DNA of 64,000 bases, taken from contig OZ244938.1 of assembly GCA_965222175.1 (NCBI GenBank), positions 2,728,001 through 2,792,000 of the forward strand, given 5' to 3'. The notes below the pieces were generated by a model. That model was not told where the DNA came from, ran no database searches, and was given only the letters and a program-made list of their open reading frames with translations. This stretch comes from NORP240 sp965222175 (GTDB taxonomy: Bacteria > Pseudomonadota > Gammaproteobacteria > Pseudomonadales > Pseudohongiellaceae). Made by a program: the position numbers and the translations under genes. Below, in pieces: positions 19,383 to 28,679 of the stretch (position 1 is its first letter; every line of letters starts with the position of its first letter).

Positions 19383-19435
19383 ATTGCATAATTTGAAATA
19401 TAGCGTTGCAAATATATCATTTTACGCAATATTTA
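19383..19435. promoter_or_regulatory. Candidate IlvY operators and ilvC promoter
   Basis: AT-rich stretch with several TTGC/GCAA half sites: ATTGCA at 19384, TTGCAA at 19406-19411 and ACGCAAT at 19424-19430, where the latter two form an inverted repeat. In E. coli IlvY binds paired TTGCAA-type sites in this same intergenic region. TTGCAA at 19406 could also serve as a -35 with TATTTA 18 bp later as a -10 for ilvC. The assignment is by position and half-site resemblance only. Confidence 0.4.
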
Positions 19436-19462
19436 ATCTATCCTACAATTCGATCCCCTTAA

Positions 19463-19611
19463 GGAATCTCTGACTAATTACGAAAATGTTCTGGCCTCCA
19501 CGCGAGGTCACTGACAAGGCGCGTCGACGTCAGCCATTGCCGGCGCACGACGCCTGGCACCAGCGCCTGACGGACTCCCGCAGAACATACTCGTCATTAA
19601 TTCGAGGTTCC
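19463..19611 (+). repeat. Family A inverted-repeat element, copy 2, in the ilvC leader
   Basis: 149 bp. The left end GGAATCTCTGACTAATTACG and the right end CATTAATTCGAGGTTCC are diverged family A termini. The interior shares GCGAGGTCACTGACAAGGCG and GCGCCTGACGGACTCCCGCAGAAC with other copies. The flanks TTAA and ATAA are similar but not identical. It lies between the candidate ilvC promoter and the ilvC start, so it is probably transcribed as part of the leader. Confidence 0.8.
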
Positions 19612-19677
19612 ATAACAACAGGCAGATCCCGTCGGGAAGATACCCCGGCCACGGAAAAACTCACGGAGAAAGCTACC

Positions 19678-21147
19678 ATGAACTACTTCAATACCCTACC
19701 GCTCAGGTTGCAACTGCAACAGCTGGGCAAGTGCCGATTCATGGACAAGACAGAGTTCAGCGATGGCGTCAGCAAGCTGAAGGGCAAGAAAATCGTCATC
19801 GTGGGTTGTGGCGCTCAAGGCTTGAACCAGGGTCTTAATATGCGTGATAGCGGCCTTGATATTTCCTACGCACTGCGGCAGGCGGCGATCACTGAACAAC
19901 GCCCGTCGTGGCGCAATGCCACGGAAAACGGCTTCACTGTCGGCACCTATGAAGAACTCATACCCACTGCCGACCTGGTGCTCAATCTCACACCGGACAA
20001 GCAACATACTCCCGTAATCGAACAGGTCATGCCGATGATGAAACAGGGGGCATCGCTGGCCTACTCCCATGGTTTCAATATCGTCGAGGAAGGCATGCAG
20101 ATTCGTGACGACATTACGGTGATCATGGTTGCACCCAAGTGTCCCGGCACCGAGGTGAGAGAAGAGTACAAGCGCGGTTTTGGCGTTCCGACCCTAATCG
20201 CCGTGCATGCCGAGAACGATCCTGACAATGATGGACTGGAGATTGCCAAAGCCTACGCAGTCGCAACCGGCGGACACCGTGCCGGTGTTCTTGAGTCGTC
20301 ATTCATCGCCGAAGTCAAATCCGACCTTATGGGTGAACAGACCATCCTGTGTGGAATGCTGCAAACCGGCACCCTGCTTTGCTTTGACAAGATGGTAGAA
20401 AAAGGCATAGATCCAGCCTTTGCCGCCAGGCTTTGCCAACACGGCTGGGAAACTGTCGCCGAGGGTCTTAAGCACGGTGGGATCACCAACATGCTGGACC
20501 GCCTGTCCAATCCCGCCAAGATAGTAGCCTGCGCACTGGCGGATGAGTTGAAAGAAATTATGGCACCCCTGTTTCAGAAGCACATGGACGACATCATCAC
20601 CGGGGAATTTTCAGCCAACATGATGGCCGACTGGGCCAATGACGATAATAATCTATTGACCTGGCGAGAGGAAACGGCGGAAACAGCCTTTGAAAAAACC
20701 CAGGCCGGAAACATGGATATCAGCGAGCAGGAATACTACGACAAGGGTATTTTAATGGTGGCCATGGTCAAGGCCGGTGTCGAGCTGGCTTTCGAAACCA
20801 TGACATCCAGCGGCATCATCGCGGAATCCGCTTACTACGAATCCCTGCATGAAGTACCGCTCATCGCCAACCTCATCGGCCGCAAGAAGCTGTATGAAAT
20901 GAACAAGGTCATATCCGACACGGCAGAATACGGTTGCTACCTCTTCGCCAATGCCTGCGTTCCGTTGCTTGAAGATTTCATGAAAGACATTGATGTGGAT
21001 GTAATCGGCATGGGCTTGCAACTTGAAGACCAGGGCGTCGATAACGCAGAACTGATTGCAGTCAACGACAGCATTCGCAGTCACCCCATTGAAATCGTTG
21101 GCAAACAACTTCGTGGGCACATGACGGCCATGAAAAAGCTTGTGTAA
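19678..21147 (+). CDS. ilvC: Ketol-acid reductoisomerase, class II (long form)
   Basis: 489 aa, the long two-domain form also found in enterobacteria. It converts acetolactate and acetohydroxybutyrate to dihydroxy acids using NADPH and Mg2+. The start at 19678 gives MNYFNTLPLRLQLQQLGKCR, which matches E. coli IlvC; GGAGA lies 9 bp upstream. The Rossmann motif is GCGAQGLNQG, followed by NMRDSGLDISYALR. The metal-binding region includes KSDLMGEQTILCGML and later ESLHEVPLIANLIGRK. The frame is open a further 64 codons upstream, but that stretch is the family A repeat. Regulated by the divergent ilvY. Confidence 0.97.
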   Translation: MNYFNTLPLRLQLQQLGKCRFMDKTEFSDGVSKLKGKKIVIVGCGAQGLNQGLNMRDSGLDISYALRQAAITEQRPSWRNATENGFTVGTYEELIPTADLVLNLTPDKQHTPVIEQVMPMMKQGASLAYSHGFNIVEEGMQIRDDITVIMVAPKCPGTEVREEYKRGFGVPTLIAVHAENDPDNDGLEIAKAYAVATGGHRAGVLESSFIAEVKSDLMGEQTILCGMLQTGTLLCFDKMVEKGIDPAFAARLCQHGWETVAEGLKHGGITNMLDRLSNPAKIVACALADELKEIMAPLFQKHMDDIITGEFSANMMADWANDDNNLLTWREETAETAFEKTQAGNMDISEQEYYDKGILMVAMVKAGVELAFETMTSSGIIAESAYYESLHEVPLIANLIGRKKLYEMNKVISDTAEYGCYLFANACVPLLEDFMKDIDVDVIGMGLQLEDQGVDNAELIAVNDSIRSHPIEIVGKQLRGHMTAMKKLV

Positions 21148-21158
21148 TTCTGCTGACG

Positions 21159-21276
21159 GGCTGTTGAAAATCGTAGTGAGCCCGGCCAGGACGAGGCGAG
21201 AGCTGGCTACCTCACGCAGCCTGCCAGGTGTGAATGGACAGTAGCTGTTAACGAAACAACGGCCGGAGCAACAGTC
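21159..21276. repeat. GGCTGTTGA repeat (family B), copy 1
   Basis: About 118 bp starting 12 bp after the ilvC stop. It opens GGCTGTTGAAAATCGTAGTG and contains GCCAGGACGAGGCGA, both shared with the copy at 52786-52921. It closes with CAACAGTC, close to the complement of the opening. Confidence 0.65.
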
Positions 21277-21283
21277 TGCCAGG

Positions 21284-21337
21284 ACTTCGCGGAAGCAGAA
21301 CGATTCATCAATGGAATCTGTACTGCGTCCGCGAAGT
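21284..21337. other. Large hairpin between convergent ilvC and ilvH
   Basis: Arms ACTTCGCGGA (21284) and TCCGCGAAGT (ending 21337) pair perfectly, followed after one mismatch by GCAG/CTGC, then an inner GATTC/GAATC stem. It lies 7 bp after the ilvH stop and 136 bp after the ilvC stop, so it may act as a two-way terminator. No T run follows, so rho-independent termination is uncertain. Confidence 0.5.
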
Positions 21338-21344
21338 ATTGCCG

Positions 21345-21836
21345 TCAGAGACTCAGGACCTTCTCGCCCCTGGCAATACCTGATACCCCGGTCCGCACAA
21401 CTTCAACTACCGAACCTGAACCTACGGCAGCGATAAACCCATCCAGTTTATCACTGGTACCCGCCAGTTGAACGGTGAATGTATTCGCTGTCATATCCAC
21501 AATCTGTCCACGAAAGATATCCGCCGTACGCTTTACTTCGGCACGTTGCGCACCATTGGCCTTGACCTTGATCAGCATCAGCTCGCGTTCGACGTGTGCC
21601 CCTTCCGTGAGGTCGACCAGCTTTACGACGTCCACCAGTTTATTCAGGTGCTTGGTGATCTGCTCAATCTTGCGATCATCTCCAACCGTAGTGAGAGTCA
21701 GGCGAGACAGTGAATGATCTTCCGTCGGAGCAACTGTCAACGACTCGATATTGTAGTTTCGCTGGGAAAACAGCCCGACGACCCGCGACAAGGCACCCGG
21801 CTCGTTTTCCATCAACACGGAAATAATATGCCTCAT
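21345..21836 (-). CDS. ilvH: Acetolactate synthase, small regulatory subunit
   Basis: 163 aa. The regulatory partner of IlvI; it confers valine feedback inhibition and full activity. N-terminal ACT domain: MRHIISVLMENEPGALSRVV and GLFSQRNYNIESLTVAP, the latter around the effector site. The C-terminal domain has AHVERELMLIKVKA and EIFRGQIVD-like DIFRGQIVDMT. Near-complete alignment with E. coli IlvH. The start codon lies 1 nt after the ilvI stop, so the two are translationally coupled. Confidence 0.96.
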   Translation of the reverse strand: MRHIISVLMENEPGALSRVVGLFSQRNYNIESLTVAPTEDHSLSRLTLTTVGDDRKIEQITKHLNKLVDVVKLVDLTEGAHVERELMLIKVKANGAQRAEVKRTADIFRGQIVDMTANTFTVQLAGTSDKLDGFIAAVGSGSVVEVVRTGVSGIARGEKVLSL

Positions 21837-21837
21837 G

Positions 21838-23565
21838 TCACGTACGCTCCGTTTTGCTCAATACCATATCTTTCATTGCTCCCCCTTTGATTGCCATGGG
21901 GTATACGTGCTCCTCCGGATCTACAAGCACATCGACAAATACCAGTTTATCCTTCAGGGCAAAGGCCTCTTTCAGCTTTTCTTTTAACTCGGAAATTTTC
22001 TCGATGCGAATGCCCACATGGCCATAGGCTTCCGCCAGCTTGGCGAAATCAGGCAGTGACTCCGCGTAGGTGCTGTGAGAATAGCGTCCTCCATACTGCA
22101 TATCCTGCCACTGTTTCACCATGCCTAAAGCCTGGTTATTGAGGCAGATTACCTTGATTGGCAACTGGTACTGCATACAGGTGGCGTATTCCTGGAGATT
22201 CATCTGGAAGCTGCCCTCCCCGGTAACGCAGACTGAAACCGCTTTGGGAAATGCAAACTGTACGCCCATGGCCGCTGGCAAGCCGAAACCCATCGTTCCC
22301 AGCCCACCGGAATTGATCCAACGCCTGGGCTTATCGAAAGGATAGTGCTGGGCGACGAACATTTGATGCTGCCCAACATCTGAGCTGACGTAGGCATCGC
22401 CCCCGGTTACTTCGTACAAGGCTCTAATAACACTCTGGGGCTTGATGATCTCACTTTTCGAACCGGGAATGGCGAGGCAGTCTTTCTCGCGCCATTGCTC
22501 TATCTGCTTCCACCAGACTGCAAGAGACTTCTTGTCCACCTTCTGATCCGTGGAATCGATCAATTCCAGCATTTCCTTGAGAACAGCAGACACGGAACCC
22601 ACGATGGGGACGTCAGCGGTAACTGTCTTGGAGATGGATGCAGGGTCGATATCAATGTGCAGAATCTTGGCATCGGGACAGAACTTGGTCACATCGGAAT
22701 TGGTCACCCGATCGTCGAAACGCACGCCGATTCCCAGCACGACGTCACTGTAGTGCATCGCCATGTTCGCTTCATAGGTTCCATGCATACCCAACATACC
22801 CAGAAACTGCTTATGAGTCCCGGGAAACGCACCCAGGCCCATCAGTGTATTGGTTATGGGAAAGCCGAGCTTCCTGGTCATGCGTGTTAACAGGGTAGAA
22901 CCCTCGCCCTGGATAACTCCACCACCGGTGTAGATTACCGGGCGTTTTGCCGCCAGCAGGATCTCCACCGCCTTTTTTATCTGCCCGGCATGACCTTTGC
23001 CAGGCACTGCGTAGGACCGCATCTTGATCGATTTTGGATACTGATACGGCAGTTTAACCTTCGGGTCGGTGACGTCCTTAGGTATATCAATTACTACGGG
23101 GCCCGGCCTGCCAGTAGTAGCGATATGAAACGCCTTCTTGACCAGCATGGGAATTTCGGCAGGATCCTGGGCCATGAAACTGTGTTTCACTATCGGGCGG
23201 GAAATGCCGACCATGTCTGTTTCCTGGAATCCGTCCGAGCCTATCAGCTTGCTTTCAACCTGGCCGGAAATAACCACCATGGGGATGGAATCCATGTAAG
23301 CTGTTGCAATCCCGGTGATAGCATTAGTAGCTCCCGGTCCCGACGTGACCAGCACCACGCCGGGCTTGCCGGTTGCACGGGCATACCCGTCAGCGGCGTG
23401 GGTTGCCGCCTGTTCATGACGCACAAGAATATGCTCTACCTTGTCCTGGTTAAATATCGCATCGTAAATATGCAGCACGGCGCCACCCGGATATCCGAAT
23501 ATAATCTTGACGCCTTCATCGTGCAGGGCACGAACCAACATTTCACCACCGGAGAGTAAGTCCAC
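21838..23565 (-). CDS. ilvI: Acetolactate synthase, large catalytic subunit
   Basis: 575 aa, full length. Thiamine-diphosphate enzyme that condenses two pyruvates, or pyruvate with 2-ketobutyrate, at the start of valine, leucine and isoleucine synthesis. The catalytic Glu of the ThDP site is in VRHEQAATHAADGYARATG; the ThDP/Mg motif GD.....NN is seen as GEGSFQMNLQEYATCMQYQL with GE in place of GD, and NNQALGMVKQWQ. The C-terminus GGAMKDMVLSKTERT is like E. coli IlvI, so I use ilvI rather than ilvB. Operon with ilvH; upstream leader has no BCAA-rich leader peptide. Confidence 0.95.
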   Translation of the reverse strand: MDLLSGGEMLVRALHDEGVKIIFGYPGGAVLHIYDAIFNQDKVEHILVRHEQAATHAADGYARATGKPGVVLVTSGPGATNAITGIATAYMDSIPMVVISGQVESKLIGSDGFQETDMVGISRPIVKHSFMAQDPAEIPMLVKKAFHIATTGRPGPVVIDIPKDVTDPKVKLPYQYPKSIKMRSYAVPGKGHAGQIKKAVEILLAAKRPVIYTGGGVIQGEGSTLLTRMTRKLGFPITNTLMGLGAFPGTHKQFLGMLGMHGTYEANMAMHYSDVVLGIGVRFDDRVTNSDVTKFCPDAKILHIDIDPASISKTVTADVPIVGSVSAVLKEMLELIDSTDQKVDKKSLAVWWKQIEQWREKDCLAIPGSKSEIIKPQSVIRALYEVTGGDAYVSSDVGQHQMFVAQHYPFDKPRRWINSGGLGTMGFGLPAAMGVQFAFPKAVSVCVTGEGSFQMNLQEYATCMQYQLPIKVICLNNQALGMVKQWQDMQYGGRYSHSTYAESLPDFAKLAEAYGHVGIRIEKISELKEKLKEAFALKDKLVFVDVLVDPEEHVYPMAIKGGAMKDMVLSKTERT

Positions 23566-24119
23566 TTTCTATCGCCTCTAGCTTTCGTAAACTCGAACAA
23601 ATTAAACGTGCAGCGGAGCTATTCATACCGACCGCACGTGTAATTGAGATATAGTAGTTAACAGTACATCAAGCCTGGAACCGGACTTCCGGGAGCACTG
23701 CATGCACAATGCTTCAGGTCAATGACCGTTCCTTGCTTCATGTCGGCTCCCAACGTGATAACGTGACAGGAGCCTCAGGTGGATATTTTCTGACACCCAG
23801 ACAGCGATCCTGGCGGGGGTACTGGAGCTGTTTGGCCAGGGTCACAGCAGATTGGTTGAGGGGTTGCCTTCTCTCTCTGCCGAAAAGCAGCGGCTAATTT
23901 TCCCATTTTAGCGAACAAAGTCAAGCAATGCTTTACAGGATCCTGTCCCTGCTCCCCGCATGATCGGGTCCTGGCCTGCAGGAATTATCACCGCCTGGGA
24001 ACTGCGTCGGCATACCTGGCAATGACCCGTAGCCGTGCGGCATTACAGGCTTCCACGTACCAGGGCCCCTGTGCTGCCACAAGGGGCCTGGACGGTGAAA
24101 ACTTCAGGCCTGTTGGCTA
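23566..24119. other. Intergenic region between ilvI and clpB
   Basis: 554 bp with no gene that I can support. It must hold the ilvI promoter. A hairpin ACGTGCGG / CCGCTGCACGT (minus strand, about 23605-23640) precedes the ilvI start. A stem CCAGGCCCCTT / AGGGGCCCTGG at about 24060-24092 follows the clpB stop and may end clpB transcription, though it lacks a T run. Confidence 0.5.
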
Positions 24120-26735
24120 TCAGGCCACCGCCGATTCCTGAGTGTCCTTGTCGAAATTGAACTCGCCATTGCTGTCCAGGGCCACGCGGATGGTGTCGCC
24201 GGGATTGTACATGCCCCTGATGACCTGTTGTGCCAGGGGATTTTCAATCCAGTTCTGTATCGCCCGTTTCAACGGCCGAGCACCATAAACCGGGTCATAA
24301 CCAAGACTCGCTATCTTGTCCAGAACACCATCGGAAACTTTCAGACCGAGGTCATTGTCGGCCAGTCGCCTGTTCAGCAGTTCGATCTGAATTTCCGCGA
24401 TGCCCCGAATCTGTGCCTTGACCAGAGGATGGAAAACCACGGTTTCGTCGATCCTGTTCACGAACTCCGGTGAAAAATGTTTCACAACCACCGAGAGGAC
24501 TGAATGCTTTACTGCCTCGTAGGATTTTTCGTCCGGGACCCCTCCCTGCATGGCCTCCTGAATTCGATCCGAACCCAGGTTGGAGGTCATTACGATAACG
24601 GTATTGCGAAAGTCCACGGTTCTGCCATGACCATCCGTCAAGCGACCATCGTCCATCACCTGGAGCAGTATGTTAAATACATCCGGGTGCGCTTTTTCAA
24701 CCTCATCCAGCAGCAGCACGGAATAGGGCCGGCGCCTTACCGCTTCGGTGAGGTACCCCCCCTCTTCATAGCCCACGTAGCCCGGAGGTGCCCCGATGAG
24801 CCTCGCCACCGAGTGCTGCTCCATGAACTCTGACATATCTATCCGCACCATGGCGTCTTCGGTATCGAACAGGAATTCCGCAAGCGCCTTGCAGAGTTCG
24901 GTCTTACCGACACCTGTTGGGCCAAGGAACAGAAATGAACCATTGGGTCGATTCGGATCGGACAATCCGGAGCGGGACCGTCGCACCGCGTTGGCCACTG
25001 CATTGACGGCCTCGTCCTGACCAATTACCCGCCGATGCAGGGCAACCTCCATTTCAAGAAGTTTGGTCTTGTCACCCTGCAGCATCTTGCTCACGGGAAT
25101 ACCGGTCCAACGGGAGACAACGTCGGCAATTTCGTGTTCGGTAACGCGGTTGCGCAATAACTGCTTTTCCTGAGTCTCAGCCAGGGTTGCCTGTTCCAGC
25201 TTTTTCTCCAGATCCGGAATAATGCCATACTGGATCTCGGACATACGTCCCAGATCTCCGGCACGTCTGGCCGCTTCAAGATCGTGCCGCGCTTTTTCCA
25301 GATTGCTTTTGAAGGATTGCGCCCCCTGTAATGAGGCTTTCTCGGACTTCCAGATTTCCTCGAGGTCGGAGTACTCCTTTTCCAGCCTGGCAATGTCTTC
25401 AGCCAACTTGCTCTTGCGCTTCTGGGTCGCCTCGTCTTCGTCCTTCTTCAGCGCCTCCTGTTCAATTTTCAACTGAATCAGTCGGCGTTCCAGTTTGTCC
25501 ATCTCTTCCGGCTTCGAATCTATTTCCATCCTGATCAGGCTCGCAGCCTCGTCAACCAGATCAATGGCCTTGTCCGGCAACTGCCGGTCGGTGATATAGC
25601 GCTGGGACAGCTTGGCCGCCGCGATGATTGCCGAGTCCGATATTTCCACGCCATGGTGGACTTCATAGCGTTCTTTAAGTCCACGTAAAATGGCAATGGT
25701 ATCTTCCTCTGTCGGTTCTTCGACAAGGACTTTCTGGAAACGTCGTTCCAGTGCTGCATCCTTTTCGACGTACTGCCTGTATTCGTCCAGGGTTGTTGCG
25801 CCGACACAGTGCAGCTCACCACGAGCAAGAGCCGGTTTAAGCATATTACCGGCATCCATTGCCCCTTCTGCCTTGCCGGCCCCCACCATCGTATGCAATT
25901 CATCGATGAACAGGATGACAGAGCCTTCCTGCTTGGAAAGTTCATTCAATACCGCTTTCAGTCGCTCTTCGAATTCGCCTCGAAATTTGGCGCCGGCAAT
26001 CAGGGAACCCATGTCCAATGCGAGAATTTTCTTGTCCTTGAGTCCTTCAGGCACCTCGCCATTGACTATTCGCTGCGCCAACCCTTCGACAATGGCGGTT
26101 TTGCCAACCCCGGGCTCGCCAATCAGGACCGGGTTATTCTTGGTGCGTCGCTGCAATACCTGGATGGTGCGTCGTATCTCCGAATCACGGCCGATGACCG
26201 GATCAAGCTCGCCACTTTCAGCTTTTTCGGTAAGATCCACGCAATAGCGGGTCAGCGCCTGCCAGGCATCCTCCGCACCGGCATCGCTCACCGACTCACC
26301 ACCTCGCATGTTGGTAATTGCCGTTTGCAGTGCCTGGGGGGAAACGCCGAAGGAATTCAGCGCCTTGCCAACTTCACCCTTGTCGTTCATGGCAACCAGG
26401 ATGACTGTCTCACTGGAGATAAAATTGTCACCCTGTTTCTGCGCCAGTTTGTCGGCTTGATTCAGCAGGCGTGACAGGTCCTGAGACAGGGAGATATCAC
26501 CTTCTCCTCCGGTTACCTTGGGCAGGTCTTCAAGGATTTGCTGAAGCTGTTGTCGCAATTCAGCGACGTTAAAGCCCGTCTGGGACAACAGCGGTTTCAC
26601 GGAACCGCCTTTCTGATCAAGCAAGGCAATTACCAGGTGCACCGGCTCGATATAGTTGTTGTCGTTTCCCAGTGCCAGAGATTGCGCATCTCCTAACGCT
26701 GACTGCAGTTTACTGGTAAATCTATCAATACTCAT
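24120..26735 (-). CDS. clpB: Disaggregating chaperone ClpB
   Basis: 871 aa, close to the usual length. Hexameric AAA+ disaggregase that works with DnaK on aggregated proteins after heat stress. Layout: N-domain (residues 1-145, MSIDRFTSKLQSALGDAQSL), first AAA+ with Walker A GEPGVGKT and Walker B ILFIDELHTMVGAG, the coiled-coil middle domain (~405-520, charged heptads starting MDKLERRLIQLKIEQEALKK), and second AAA+ with GPTGVGKTELCKALAEFLF, YVGYEEGGYLTEAVRRRPYS (pore loop) and VLLLDEVEKAHPDVFN. An internal start for the short form ClpB-93 would lie near the end of the N-domain but is not verifiable. A heat-shock-like promoter precedes it. Confidence 0.98.
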   Translation of the reverse strand: MSIDRFTSKLQSALGDAQSLALGNDNNYIEPVHLVIALLDQKGGSVKPLLSQTGFNVAELRQQLQQILEDLPKVTGGEGDISLSQDLSRLLNQADKLAQKQGDNFISSETVILVAMNDKGEVGKALNSFGVSPQALQTAITNMRGGESVSDAGAEDAWQALTRYCVDLTEKAESGELDPVIGRDSEIRRTIQVLQRRTKNNPVLIGEPGVGKTAIVEGLAQRIVNGEVPEGLKDKKILALDMGSLIAGAKFRGEFEERLKAVLNELSKQEGSVILFIDELHTMVGAGKAEGAMDAGNMLKPALARGELHCVGATTLDEYRQYVEKDAALERRFQKVLVEEPTEEDTIAILRGLKERYEVHHGVEISDSAIIAAAKLSQRYITDRQLPDKAIDLVDEAASLIRMEIDSKPEEMDKLERRLIQLKIEQEALKKDEDEATQKRKSKLAEDIARLEKEYSDLEEIWKSEKASLQGAQSFKSNLEKARHDLEAARRAGDLGRMSEIQYGIIPDLEKKLEQATLAETQEKQLLRNRVTEHEIADVVSRWTGIPVSKMLQGDKTKLLEMEVALHRRVIGQDEAVNAVANAVRRSRSGLSDPNRPNGSFLFLGPTGVGKTELCKALAEFLFDTEDAMVRIDMSEFMEQHSVARLIGAPPGYVGYEEGGYLTEAVRRRPYSVLLLDEVEKAHPDVFNILLQVMDDGRLTDGHGRTVDFRNTVIVMTSNLGSDRIQEAMQGGVPDEKSYEAVKHSVLSVVVKHFSPEFVNRIDETVVFHPLVKAQIRGIAEIQIELLNRRLADNDLGLKVSDGVLDKIASLGYDPVYGARPLKRAIQNWIENPLAQQVIRGMYNPGDTIRVALDSNGEFNFDKDTQESAVA

Positions 26736-26826
26736 GAATTGTCCTCAATCAACTGTCCGGCAGCCGGTGCGTGCCAATCCTGCTCAGCGCGAGCTGAAGG
26801 CCGGGATTTTCTATATCTGCATAAAC

Positions 26827-26853
26827 AGTGCGGGCATTTATCAAAAATTCAAC
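26827..26853 (-). promoter_or_regulatory. Candidate sigma-32 promoter of clpB
   Basis: Minus strand: GTTGAA at 26848-26853, a 13-bp spacer, then CCCGCACT at 26827-26834. The sigma-32 consensus is CTTGAA, 13-14 bp, CCCCATNT. It lies about 92 bp ahead of the clpB ATG. The match is partial, and the gene family supports it more than the sequence does. Confidence 0.4.
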
Positions 26854-26879
26854 GGCAGCACGCCACCGGTTGCGGAAAT

Positions 26880-27668
26880 TCACCTGCCTGCTAAAGGCCG
26901 TCGATAGATAACGCTGGCCATTCGACCGGTAACGCCTTCCCGCCGGTAGGAATAGAATCGGTGCGGATCGCAATAGGTACACAGCCCGCCCCCACTGACG
27001 GCAGCGACCCCCAGTTTCTTCAGCCTCAATCTTGCCAGTTCATACAGATCAGCCAGCAGCCTGTCGTTCCCGCCCCCCTGCCTGAAACAGTTCGTCACTG
27101 CCGCTTCACTGATGCCGGTTGCCGCGCTTAGAAATGCGTCCCTGACTTCCGGACCCACTTCGAAATGGCAGGGCCCAATGGCGGGCCCGAGCCATACCAG
27201 CAATTCATGGGCTGCAACCGGCAGCGAGTTTACCGTGTTCTCCAGTACGCCGGCGGCCAGGCCACGCCAGCCGGCATGGGCAACAGCCACCGCGTCCCCC
27301 CTGACGCTTGAAAAAAACACCGGCAGGCAGTCTGCTGTGAGCACGCAACAGGCCAGGTTGGACTCGGTGGTATAGACGGCGTCAGCCCGGCAGGCTGGAT
27401 TATTCCTGGCAGCCTGAGCCACCTGCTTACCGTGGACCTGTTGAAGCCACTGGAAGTCCAGACCCGAGCCCAGAGCCCGGGCAAGCCTGCCCCGGTCGGC
27501 GCGGACCTTTTCGGGATTTGCGCCGACAAAACCCAGGTTGAACCCGGAAATATCCCCGTTATCCGGGTTGTTGCTGCCATCCGCCCGCGTGGTAGTAACC
27601 GCAACGACAGTGGCCGGTGCGGCCCAGTCGGCAGCGATGAATACCGGTTCTTCCACCTGCGCACTCAC
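26880..27668 (-). CDS. pgeF: Peptidoglycan editing factor / purine nucleoside phosphorylase PgeF
   Basis: 262 aa, DUF152 (multicopper oxidase fold, YfiH). The family combines purine nucleoside phosphorylase or adenosine deaminase activity with a role in keeping peptidoglycan stems correct. Zinc-site residues are visible: His in QVHGKQVAQA, Cys in CVLTADCLPVFF and His in AVAHAGWRGLAAG; also GPAIGPCHFEVGPEV and CTYCDPHRFYSYRREG near the end. It begins with GTG overlapping the rluD stop (GTGA), so the two are translationally coupled, the standard arrangement rluD-pgeF-clpB of gammaproteobacteria. Confidence 0.95.
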   Translation of the reverse strand: MSAQVEEPVFIAADWAAPATVVAVTTTRADGSNNPDNGDISGFNLGFVGANPEKVRADRGRLARALGSGLDFQWLQQVHGKQVAQAARNNPACRADAVYTTESNLACCVLTADCLPVFFSSVRGDAVAVAHAGWRGLAAGVLENTVNSLPVAAHELLVWLGPAIGPCHFEVGPEVRDAFLSAATGISEAAVTNCFRQGGGNDRLLADLYELARLRLKKLGVAAVSGGGLCTYCDPHRFYSYRREGVTGRMASVIYRRPLAGR

Positions 27669-28618
27669 GGGGAGTTGTCCATGGCCAGGGTGGCCAACAG
27701 TTCTGACATGTCGACCGGCAGGGCAACTTCCCAGTTCATCTGTTCACCACTTCCGGGATGAACCAGGCCCAGCCGGCGAGCATGCAGGGCCTGACGGGGA
27801 AATTTCCGCAATGCCTGCCGCAGAGAATCGCCGCAGCCGGCGGGGAGCCGCAACCTGCCACCGTAGAGTGGATCTCCGACCAGGGGGTACTGTTGATAGG
27901 CGAAATGCACCCGTATCTGGTGGGTACGGCCGGTTTCCAGCCTGGCTCTCACATGAGTATGGGCACGGAAACGCTGGATAACAGTATAGTGAGTAACGGC
28001 TTCTTTACCTCCGGGAACTACTGCCTGTTTTTTACGCGCCACGGGATGGCGTCCAAGTGGCTGGTCAATGGTACCGCCGGCGGTCAACACGCCGACGACC
28101 ACCGCTTCGTACTGCCGATGAACCGTCCGTGCCTGCAGCTGCTTGACCAGGGAATGATGTGCAGGCAGGGTTTTCGCCACCACCATCAATCCTGTAGTGT
28201 CCTTGTCGAGACGATGGACTATGCCTGCCCGGGGCAACAACTCGAGTTGCGGACAGTGGTGCAGCAAGCCATTCAGCAGCGTGCCGGCCCGATGTCCCGC
28301 CGCCGGATGCACCACTGCACCGGCCTGCTTGTTGAGCACCAACAGCCAGTCGTCCTCGTGGACGATATCCAGTGCCATGGGCTCAGCAGACCACTTTTCA
28401 TCTGCCTCCAGCTCTGCATCCACACTCAACCGGTCCGCCGTGTAGACTTTATTGCGATTGCGTCCGGGCTCCCCGTTGACCCGCAAATTGCCGTCCTTTA
28501 TCCAGCTTTGCAGTCGGGCTCGGGAATAATCGGGAAACAATTTGGCCGCGGCCTGGTCTAAGCGTTTACCAGAAAGCTCATCGGTTACTTCGGCCTGCAG
28601 TACTACGTGTGGTGCCAT
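27665..28618 (-). CDS. rluD: 23S rRNA pseudouridine(1911/1915/1917) synthase
   Basis: 317 aa from the ATG at 28618 (MAPHVVLQAEVTDELSGKRL), which matches the family N-terminus. The frame is open 25 codons further, into the edge of a family A repeat; I regard that as chance. Layout: S4 RNA-binding domain (RLDQAAAKLFPDYSRARLQS), then the catalytic domain with AGIVHRLDKDTTGLMVVAKT, in which the Asp of HRLDKDT is the nucleophile, and RLETGRTHQIRVHFAYQQYP. It modifies helix 69 of 23S rRNA in the late large subunit. Divergent from bamD, as is usual. Confidence 0.96.
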   Translation of the reverse strand: MAPHVVLQAEVTDELSGKRLDQAAAKLFPDYSRARLQSWIKDGNLRVNGEPGRNRNKVYTADRLSVDAELEADEKWSAEPMALDIVHEDDWLLVLNKQAGAVVHPAAGHRAGTLLNGLLHHCPQLELLPRAGIVHRLDKDTTGLMVVAKTLPAHHSLVKQLQARTVHRQYEAVVVGVLTAGGTIDQPLGRHPVARKKQAVVPGGKEAVTHYTVIQRFRAHTHVRARLETGRTHQIRVHFAYQQYPLVGDPLYGGRLRLPAGCGDSLRQALRKFPRQALHARRLGLVHPGSGEQMNWEVALPVDMSELLATLAMDNSP

Positions 28619-28679
28619 GTCGGGGACCGGGAATTGGTTTAACGCAGATAATACTGCATTCATCGCCACCAGAGCACAG

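Noticed and set aside
23616..23760. Leader peptide for ilvIH attenuation
   Set aside because: A 27-codon frame (starting MKQGTVIDLKHC) has a Shine-Dalgarno-like sequence, but it is not enriched in Leu, Ile or Val, so no BCAA attenuation is supported.
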